In this document: positions 5,661 through 10,810 of the stretch, piece after piece
Numbering within the stretch: position 1 is the stretch's first letter
How the letters are laid out: each line of letters starts with the position of its first letter
From: an uncultured Lachnospiraceae bacterium
Lineage (GTDB): Bacteria > Bacillota > Clostridia > Lachnospirales > Lachnospiraceae
DNA length: 10,810 nucleotides
Assembly (NCBI GenBank): GCA_910579225.1
Contig: CAJTTI010000049.1
Coordinates: 1-10,810 of the forward strand
Direction of reading: 5' to 3'
Translations under genes and position numbers: made by a program
The notes under the pieces: generated by a model
Told to the model about the DNA's origin: nothing
What the model saw: only the letters and a program-made list of their open reading frames with translations
Database searches by the model: none

Positions 5661-7082
5661 TCAGCTTTCGCAGTACCGTAGGACACCCTGCACTCTGCTG
5701 CCTTCTATTTCCACACGATACTGATCCTTTTCCGGATAAAACCGGGTGGAACATACATCCCTTCCACCATTTAAAAACACTTCCACGCAGGAGACATCCA
5801 CAAGAATCCGCAGATCCCGAAGCCGTCCAATCTGTCTGCCCCGGATATCTCTTCCGCCTCCTAACAGAGGATCTGTAAATTCCATCCAGAAGATGCCTTT
5901 TGCCTCCTGGTACCGAAGGATCAGACCCCCGGCCAGCACCACTTTCACATCGCCGCCATCAGCCGTAAGATCCAGTTCACAGCAGGGATTGATAGGACCC
6001 GAATAAGCCCCTTCAAACCTGTGTTCTTTCTTCCACCAGTCTTTCAGCTCCCGGACTGGGTTCTGGCAGAGTATTCCGTCCCTGACGGACAGTTCCCTGG
6101 GAATCGTCAGGACATTCTGCCAGCCTCTGGTCACTGTCCGGTTCTTGTATATCTCTTCCATATCCGGCATCCCCATCCAGCCGATCTGGATCCTTCGCCC
6201 GTCATCCGCCAGAAAAGTCTGGGGCGCATAAAAGTCAAATCCTCCGTCCAGTTCCCGAAATCCTTCCACCAGCTCCGTCTCCCGGAAATCTCCATGAAGA
6301 AAACAGGTGCCGCTCTGATATTGATTGGCATACTTCAGTCCCTCCTGCTTTACTCCCTGGGGCGATATGGACAGCACCGTATAACCGTCCAGCCTGTACA
6401 GATCCGGACATTCCCACATATACCCAAAGGGCTGTTCCATCCGGAAGCGGTGCACATAATCCCAGTGCCTCTTATCTTCCGAAGAAAACAGAAGCACCGT
6501 TCCTTCATCTTCCTTTGTCCTGGCCCCCTGTACCATATAATACCGACCGTCCTGCTTCCATACTTTCGGATCCCTCACATGTCTGGTCAGGTCGTCCGGA
6601 TAGTCTGCATTGGTCATCAAAAGCTCTTTTGTATCAATCTGTACGCCGTCCCGGCTGACGGCCATGACCGTATTGGATGCCCTGCCCGTATTTATATAAT
6701 CATGCTCCCCCATAAACTTCACATTCCCGGTATAATACAGATACATAAGGTCGTCTTCGATCAGGGCAGAACCGGAATAAGCACCGTGGCAGTCAAAAGG
6801 CTGGTCCGGGCAGAGGGGCACTCCCTGAAAATCCCAGTGCAGCAGATCTTTGCTGGTACAATGCCCCCAGAATTTCAGCCCGCCCTCCGGCTGGAAATAA
6901 GCCAGCTGATAAAATGCATGATAGATCCCTTTGTACTGACACAGTCCGTTGGGATCGTTCAGCCATCCGGCAGGCGGTGCGATGTGGAGTCTTGGCCTCC
7001 ACAGGTCCTGATCCATTCTTCCTTCCTGCCGCCGGGACTCTTCCCTGATCAGTTTCTCCCATGCGGTATGCAGTGCGTTCAT
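5661..7082 (-). CDS. scrB: Sucrose-6-phosphate hydrolase, GH32 (scrB)
   Basis: A 473-residue cytoplasmic GH32 enzyme, hydrolysing sucrose-6-phosphate from ScrA to glucose-6-phosphate and fructose. All three catalytic signatures are present: WLNDPNG (40-46) with nucleophile Asp43, RDP (170-172) with the transition-state Asp171, and EC (224-225) with acid/base Glu224. The five-bladed propeller occupies roughly 30-330 and a C-terminal beta-sandwich follows to 473. The length is normal for ScrB and there is no signal peptide, which argues against a secreted invertase. The start ATG has AGGAGG about eight bases upstream. It is preceded by a 271-base leader carrying a ScrR operator (7279-7298). No fructokinase gene lies in the cluster, so free fructose must be phosphorylated by an enzyme encoded elsewhere. 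Confidence 0.93.
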   Translation of the reverse strand: MNALHTAWEKLIREESRRQEGRMDQDLWRPRLHIAPPAGWLNDPNGLCQYKGIYHAFYQLAYFQPEGGLKFWGHCTSKDLLHWDFQGVPLCPDQPFDCHGAYSGSALIEDDLMYLYYTGNVKFMGEHDYINTGRASNTVMAVSRDGVQIDTKELLMTNADYPDDLTRHVRDPKVWKQDGRYYMVQGARTKEDEGTVLLFSSEDKRHWDYVHRFRMEQPFGYMWECPDLYRLDGYTVLSISPQGVKQEGLKYANQYQSGTCFLHGDFRETELVEGFRELDGGFDFYAPQTFLADDGRRIQIGWMGMPDMEEIYKNRTVTRGWQNVLTIPRELSVRDGILCQNPVRELKDWWKKEHRFEGAYSGPINPCCELDLTADGGDVKVVLAGGLILRYQEAKGIFWMEFTDPLLGGGRDIRGRQIGRLRDLRILVDVSCVEVFLNGGRDVCSTRFYPEKDQYRVEIEGSRVQGVLRYCES

Positions 7083-7278
7083 CTTTTTTCCTCCTGTGAT
7101 TTATAGTTATGTAAAGCCTCTTATTCCTCTCTGTTATCCCAAAGAGCTTCCTTGTTGCTTTGTGTCCGGAAATCCCTTCTAAGCACCAACTTTTCTTTCC
7201 TGATTCCCTTTATTTTCATGGTTCTTCTGCAAAACACCAGAAAGGACCTGTGAAAAACCCGGCAGAAAAGAGAATTCA

Positions 7279-7298
7279 TTGTGAATACGTATTCACAA
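7279..7298. promoter_or_regulatory. ScrR operator upstream of scrB (20-bp perfect palindrome)
   Basis: TTGTGAATACGTATTCACAA is perfectly self-complementary, with the central CG typical of LacI-family operators. An identical copy lies at 8357-8376 next to the scrR start. It is 197 bases upstream of the scrB ATG. I could not place a convincing -35/-10 pair around it. The core also approaches the CcpA cre consensus, so overlapping catabolite control is possible. Confidence 0.85.
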
Positions 7299-7310
7299 AA
7301 AGTCTTGCAG

Positions 7311-7337
7311 AAGGATACACGCCAAAACGGTATCCTT
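7311..7337 (-). terminator. Weak hairpin after scrR
   Basis: AAGGATAC at 7311-7318 and GTATCCTT at 7330-7337 form an 8-bp stem with an 11-base loop, 17 bases beyond the scrR stop. In the scrR direction the next bases are CTGCAAG, without an immediate U-tract, so it would be a leaky terminator at best. In the plus direction it is followed by TTT, which looks better. Leakiness would let scrR transcripts continue into scrBA. Confidence 0.35.
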
Positions 7338-7353
7338 TTTCATTCTCTGTCTG

Positions 7354-8343
7354 TTATTTTTGTTGTCGGACCGAACTGTCCCGTTTCACCAGGGTCGCCT
7401 GAAGGGGATGGTCCTCTGTCCGGTCGTCCTCTGGATGGTCGATCTTATACAAAAGCCTTCTCATGGCGATGGAGGCCATCTCTTCATTGGGCTGTGCCAC
7501 GCTGGACAGACGCGGATACAGAAATTCACACATATAGGTGTTGTCGAACCCCACCAGGCCTGCCTGTTCGGGCACCTTTACACCCATTCGCTGCAGGATC
7601 CCAAGCATCTGCACGGCTCTTCGGTCATTGTAGGCGAAAATCCCTGTTCGCCTCCTTTTCCGGCTGTAATACTGTTCCAGAGCCGCCTGGATCTTTTGTT
7701 CTTTTTTGCTGGAAATAACCGTCAGATGCTGTCCAAATTCCGGATCTCTCTCCTTCAGTGCTTTTGCAAAGCCCTGATATTTGACATCTTCTGTATTTCC
7801 AAAGAAGATATATTCCTCAAAGCCTTCCTCCCGGAAATGCTCCCCTACCTGTGCGCCGGCTTCCTCATGGGACACATAGACCGAATCCATCCCCCTGACC
7901 TGCTTCGTGATCACGACCGTGGGAATATCCAGCTTCCGGATCAGCCTGTTCCAGTCACTTGCTCTTTCATCCACCGGTACCGCCACCAGGCCGTCCACCC
8001 GATACCGCCGCACCACGTCCAGGCTCTCCTTCTCATGCTCCGGATCATAGTTTGTGTTGAAAAGAATCAGACTGTAGCCGGACGCTCTCGCCTCCCGTTC
8101 CAGATATTTCACCAGATCTGCAAAAAAGGAGTTGGAAATATCCGTCAGCACCACTCCGATCAGATGCGTCCTGCTCCCCACCAGGCTCTGAGCCATCACA
8201 TTGGGCTGAAAATCATGCTCTCTGGCACACGCCAGCACCCGCTCCCTAATCTCTGGATTGACCGCCTGATTCCCGTTCAATACCCGGGAAACGGTTGGTT
8301 GAGACACCCCGGTCAGCCTTGCGATCTCTGTCATCGTAATCAT
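7354..8343 (-). CDS. scrR: LacI-family sucrose operon repressor (scrR)
   Basis: 329 residues. The N-terminal LacI helix-turn-helix covers residues 4-24 (TEIARLTGVSQPTVSRVLNG), with QP and Arg20 at the operator-contact positions 15, 16 and 20. A hinge helix (PNVMAQSL) precedes the periplasmic-binding-protein-like sugar domain, which begins at THLIGVVLTD and ends with the usual VGFDN and PRLSSVAQP segments. Length is standard for the family. The ATG at 8343 has GGAGGA about five bases upstream; a second in-frame ATG at codon 4 is less well placed. Position next to scrB and two identical palindromic operators show it controls this locus and itself. The inducer is expected to be sucrose-6-phosphate, fructose or a derivative, which cannot be read from sequence. 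Confidence 0.88.
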   Translation of the reverse strand: MITMTEIARLTGVSQPTVSRVLNGNQAVNPEIRERVLACAREHDFQPNVMAQSLVGSRTHLIGVVLTDISNSFFADLVKYLEREARASGYSLILFNTNYDPEHEKESLDVVRRYRVDGLVAVPVDERASDWNRLIRKLDIPTVVITKQVRGMDSVYVSHEEAGAQVGEHFREEGFEEYIFFGNTEDVKYQGFAKALKERDPEFGQHLTVISSKKEQKIQAALEQYYSRKRRRTGIFAYNDRRAVQMLGILQRMGVKVPEQAGLVGFDNTYMCEFLYPRLSSVAQPNEEMASIAMRRLLYKIDHPEDDRTEDHPLQATLVKRDSSVRQQK

Positions 8344-8356
8344 AACTTCCTCCGGA

Positions 8357-8376
8357 TTGTGAATACGTATTCACAA
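8357..8376. promoter_or_regulatory. ScrR operator at the scrR start (20-bp perfect palindrome)
   Basis: Identical in all 20 bases to the operator at 7279-7298. It begins about nine bases downstream of the scrR -10 and ends just before the scrR ribosome-binding site, so bound ScrR would block initiation or clearance: negative autoregulation. The two sites are 1078 bases apart centre to centre and could be bridged by a repressor tetramer. Confidence 0.88.
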
Positions 8377-8385
8377 CTTTTCTCA

Positions 8386-8414
8386 ATCCTATCATATCTG
8401 TAAGCAGACGTCAA
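8386..8414 (-). promoter_or_regulatory. scrR promoter
   Basis: On the minus strand, TTGACG (8414-8409) and TAGGAT (8391-8386) are separated by exactly 17 bases, a good sigma-A type promoter with five and four consensus matches. The predicted start falls near 8378, at the edge of the operator. Confidence 0.7.
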
Positions 8415-8458
8415 TTGGCACATATTTATAAGATTGAGAGGCTGTTTTTGTGCATATT

Positions 8459-8908
8459 TTACAATCTCATGTCTTCTGCGTATGCCTCTTCCTCTCTGAG
8501 CCACTGATTGTTCCGCATCAGTTCTTCAAAGGTCACCGGTATATACTGGTTGATCATACACCCCGCATTCAGTGCTCTGGCTTCCTCTTTCATCACCTGA
8601 AAAGCCCGGTTTCTGGCATTGTGGATATGTCCGAAAATATGGTAATGTCCCCTGAAATATCCGTTCCATTCCACAACAGGAAAATGGCACATACAAATCT
8701 GTCGCTTCCCGTCCGTAATGTGCATCATCTTATCTATCGCCTCAAAATAACTACAGGCACTTTCATTTTCGAGAATGGCCTTATCATGATTTCCGATTAC
8801 CAGATATTTGATCCCTCGCAGCTTCTCCAGGTACCAATCTGCCGGTTTTTCACTCCTGTAGATCAGATCTCCCACGATGTAGACTTTATCCCTGTCCGTC
8901 ATATTCAT
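8459..8908 (-). pseudogene. Metallophosphoesterase lacking its N-terminal metal motif
   Basis: 149 residues from the ATG at 8908; an ATG at 8902, with AAAGG seven bases upstream, is equally possible. The frame extends further upstream to a TTG at 8977, but those residues do not look like this family. It keeps most calcineurin-like phosphoesterase motifs: GDL (13-15), GNHD (39-42), His75 in CHFPVVEW, and GHIH (93-96). Full relatives begin with a strand carrying D-x-H (for example ADLHLGH) and about 45 more residues before this point. That motif supplies two metal ligands and is missing, so the product is probably inactive. The 5' end abuts a decayed gene with an overlapping ATGA, which suggests a deletion joined two genes. 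Its stop lies upstream of the scrR promoter. Confidence 0.7.
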
Positions 8909-9178
8909 GCCTTTCGAACCAGAAGCTCCTCTGCATTTTCTTCTGACAGAAGCTTTCTTCCCCCGGTTCCAGTTCAATCACTCCCACATTTGCCGTAAAA
9001 TAGATCACGCTGTCCCCATTGTTTTCAAGATATACCGGCAGACCGTCTGTCTCCATGCAATATGTCTCCAGATGCCGGCAATGAGGAAAATAACGGATAT
9101 CAATGGCGCCTCCATATTCTCTTGCAGCGGATCAGACAGCTGGTCTGAAAGATCCCTATATGCGGATACACACTCCAC
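8905..9178 (-). pseudogene. Frameshifted remnant of an unrecognised gene
   Basis: No single long frame spans this region, but protein-like segments follow one another across frames. VECVSAYRDLSDQLSDPLQ starts near 9178. After a shift near 9115-9125 comes REYGGAIDIRYFPHCRHLET, continuing with LPVYLENNGDSVIYFTANVG. After a second shift at a run of five Gs (about 8962-8966) comes RKLLSEENAEELLVRKA, ending at TGA 8907-8905. The composition and lack of internal stops in each piece argue for a former gene of about 90 residues or more. I do not recognise the family. It follows the GNAT gene closely, so it was probably its operon partner. Confidence 0.45.
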
Positions 9179-9200
9179 TTACAGATTTTGCCGTTTTTCT

Positions 9201-9671
9201 TTACCAACATTTCTTTCTCTCCATCGCATGGTAACAAAGGAAGTCTCCATTCTTTGTCTGAATTTTTTCATACGAAATAATCTGATATCCTCGTTTTAAA
9301 TACATACTTTCCGCCGGGAAAGAAGCATCCACATGAACCTTTGGATCATTTTCAAAAATCCTTGCTTCCAGTAAATCCATCAGTCTGCTTCCGTATCCCT
9401 TACCCTGAAATTCAGGCAAAATAAACAACCTGCAAATCTCATTCTTCCGGATGCTACCGGTTCCTATGATGTTTCCCTGCACCAGCGCAAGATAAATTTC
9501 TTCGCAAAACAGCACCTCTTTTATCCTCGCTTCACTGTGCAGATCAAGAAAGAACTGCACTGCACCTGGCGGATAATAGTGAGGATATACTTTTTGTATC
9601 GTTTCCCTTACAACAGCAGTTACCTGTTTGGGACAATCTGCCAATTTTAATTCTATGTCAGCCTTGAACAT
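9201..9671 (-). CDS. GNAT-family N-acetyltransferase
   Basis: A 156-residue cytoplasmic protein of normal length for the family. The acetyl-CoA-binding motif A is clear: ICRLFILPEFQGKGYGSRLM, with QGKGYG at 89-94 following a beta-strand that starts after Asn77. The C-terminal part (VHVDASFPAESMYLKRGYQ) is the usual motif B region, with the family's YLKRGY segment. The substrate cannot be inferred; candidates include small amines, antibiotics and protein N-termini. The start ATG has AGGAG about 11 bases upstream, overlapping the end of the preceding SnoaL-like frame, and only three bases separate the two, so they form an operon. It appears to be the only intact gene in a neighbourhood of fragments. 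Confidence 0.87.
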   Translation of the reverse strand: MFKADIELKLADCPKQVTAVVRETIQKVYPHYYPPGAVQFFLDLHSEARIKEVLFCEEIYLALVQGNIIGTGSIRKNEICRLFILPEFQGKGYGSRLMDLLEARIFENDPKVHVDASFPAESMYLKRGYQIISYEKIQTKNGDFLCYHAMERKKCW

Positions 9672-9674
9672 TTC

Positions 9675-9923
9675 TTAATTTTCTCCTGATTTATCCGGAC
9701 ATTCTTCAGGCTTTATAAGCCCTTCCCGAAACAAGGTTTCAAATGTATTCACTGCTCCCCCATGCTCCACGATTTTCCCATCAAACACTTTGTCTATATC
9801 TGCTCCGGTGAAGACCAATCTTTTATTCGTGGGCTTCCTTCCCAGCCATTCTCCTTTATGTGTCCCTTCCATGATAAGCTCCGAGATTACATAATCACCA
9901 TCACAATACTGCCTGACAATCAC
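9675..9923 (-). pseudogene. N-terminally truncated SnoaL-like (ester cyclase type) protein
   Basis: 82 residues if started at GTG 9923. The sequence GTHKGEWLGRKPTNKRLVFTG (20-40) followed by DKVFDGKIVEHGG (44-56) is the second half of a SnoaL-like cyclase/isomerase fold, where relatives read GTHxGExxGxxPTGKxxxxxG and DGKIxEHW. Full proteins are about 130-140 residues, so the first 50-60 are missing. A good ribosome-binding site (GGGAGG, six bases before ATG 9933) opens a different frame that stops after ten codons (MDQSDCQAVL), as if the original start region was replaced. Trp after the conserved His is Gly here. Probably a broken gene; translation from the GTG is possible but its spacing is poor. 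Confidence 0.6.
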
Positions 9924-10000
9924 TTTGATCCATGGACAACCTCCCAGACAGAATTGTTTTTACTTAATTTTAATAAAACTCTCTTTTCGGAAAAATGTTC

Positions 10001-10810
10001 CTACTGCTCATTTTCCAAGACCTGTATATAGAAATAATAGTGTGCTATGCCACCATAACCACTTTTTTCAGTGTCCCATTCAGCAACAACTTCATAAATA
10101 TATCCTCCTGGCTTCAACTCTATTTCATAGCTGTCAATAGTTATATTTTCACCGCTTGCATCATGATTGTTCCAATACTTCTCGTTCCAGCACTGTATAT
10201 TTAAAATTGAACTGGGGTTCTCTGCAAAATTCAAAGCAGCTGTTGTCTCTGAAGTTTCAAATTTAAAAAGCCAGTTTTCGCAATCCAGCGGATGCGGGCT
10301 ATCCGCTTGTGTTTCGGTAGAAGTTCCATCGCTGTTTCTTTTCTGCCACACATAAGTCCCCAACAGCGTATCAAAAGCAGTTTCATCACTTATGACAGTT
10401 AATCCAGGCGGCTCTTCTAATATTATATTGGCATTTTCATCATTTAACAGTCTGTTTGCATATGCACTGAGTGCCTGACATGGTTCATATTTTGTCTTAT
10501 AACCAACACCATCAATCACAAAAAATGGGTTATATTCCATGATTTCTGTCTGTGTTCCGTCTGATAATCTCAGTGTAAAAATCACGCCTTGTCCGCTGTA
10601 CTCTGTATAGGAATTGTCTTCATTATAAATTACCACATCCTTTAAATATCCTGCTAATTCCTCCATTTCCTCAATTTGAATGGTTGTATCTGGCGGAGTC
10701 AATCGTACCGTGGCTGACACTATTTCCGATGGTTCCAAATCTTTAAAAGGTTTTTTTCCACCAACAGCATAATAAACAATAATGATAATTCCTATAAATA
10801 ATATACATGT
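10001..10810 (-). CDS. Membrane-anchored or secreted protein of unknown function, partial at the 5' end
   Basis: The frame is open to the window edge, giving 269 residues with no in-frame Met near the edge, so the true start lies outside the window. A TTG at 10738 exists but would cut off a clear hydrophobic segment (CILFIGIIIIVYYAV), best read as a signal anchor near the N-terminus. The rest is predicted outside the membrane. The first part reads SATVRLTPPDTTIQIEEMEE and continues with alternating strands around IFTLRLSDGTQ and YNPFFVIDGVGYKT. A second part from about residue 155 (DNA-binding or enzyme motifs absent) runs through TYVWQKRNSDG to a C-terminal beta-rich region, KPGGYIYEVVAEWD, with YYFYIQV near the end. 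That last part recalls the extracytoplasmic tails of some BlaR1-associated Clostridial proteins. This is an impression, not an assignment. Confidence 0.7.
   Translation of the reverse strand, partial: TCILFIGIIIIVYYAVGGKKPFKDLEPSEIVSATVRLTPPDTTIQIEEMEELAGYLKDVVIYNEDNSYTEYSGQGVIFTLRLSDGTQTEIMEYNPFFVIDGVGYKTKYEPCQALSAYANRLLNDENANIILEEPPGLTVISDETAFDTLLGTYVWQKRNSDGTSTETQADSPHPLDCENWLFKFETSETTAALNFAENPSSILNIQCWNEKYWNNHDASGENITIDSYEIELKPGGYIYEVVAEWDTEKSGYGGIAHYYFYIQVLENEQ

Noticed and set aside
6021..7106. Long plus-strand open frame opposite scrB
   Set aside because: It lies antisense to a complete GH32 gene with all catalytic motifs, and its translation has no recognisable domain; it is a shadow frame.
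7360..8403. Long plus-strand open frame opposite scrR
   Set aside because: Antisense to a clear LacI-family gene; its composition is that of reverse-complemented coding sequence.

Overview
The window looks like chromosomal DNA from a gut Firmicute, most likely a Lachnospiraceae-type Clostridium. The reasons are strong AGGAGG-type ribosome-binding sites, occasional GTG or TTG starts, a PTS-based sucrose locus with a LacI-type regulator, a fragment of the Rpn-like nuclease/transposase family that is common in that group, and protein sequences typical of it. Almost every gene is on the minus strand; the Rpn fragment is the exception.

Left end (1-2195): a 592-residue minus-strand protein resembles a type I restriction-modification HsdM methyltransferase fused to an HsdS-like target-recognition domain. 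Its catalytic NPPF motif is replaced by DLPK, so it is probably not a methylase. Fourteen bases downstream, running off the window edge, is the start of a second gene whose 14 visible residues read like the first strand of a TIR domain. A DNA-recognition module with a dead methylase core, coupled to a TIR effector, would be a plausible and possibly undescribed anti-phage defence operon. This is the main finding. Its promoter region has a perfect TATAAT lying inside a 20-bp near-palindrome.

Next (2196-3365): a 5'-truncated Rpn-family fragment on the plus strand converges on an acidic lipoprotein gene on the minus strand. A perfect 13-bp bidirectional terminator hairpin separates them.

Centre (3459-8414): a sucrose module, transcribed leftwards as scrR, scrB, scrA. 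ScrA (EIIBCA) imports sucrose as sucrose-6-phosphate, ScrB (GH32) cleaves it to glucose-6-phosphate and fructose, and ScrR represses. Two identical 20-bp perfect palindromes are the evident ScrR operators. One overlaps the start region of the scrR promoter and the other lies between scrR and scrB. No fructokinase is present. The 324-bp gap between scrB and scrA is unusual: it has several inverted repeats and a 9-codon micro-ORF with a good ribosome-binding site.

Right end (8459-10810): a run of mostly decayed accessory genes. There is a metallophosphoesterase lacking its N-terminal metal motif, an unrecognised frameshifted gene remnant, an intact GNAT acetyltransferase, an N-terminally truncated SnoaL-like protein, and a membrane-anchored protein of unknown function that continues past the window.
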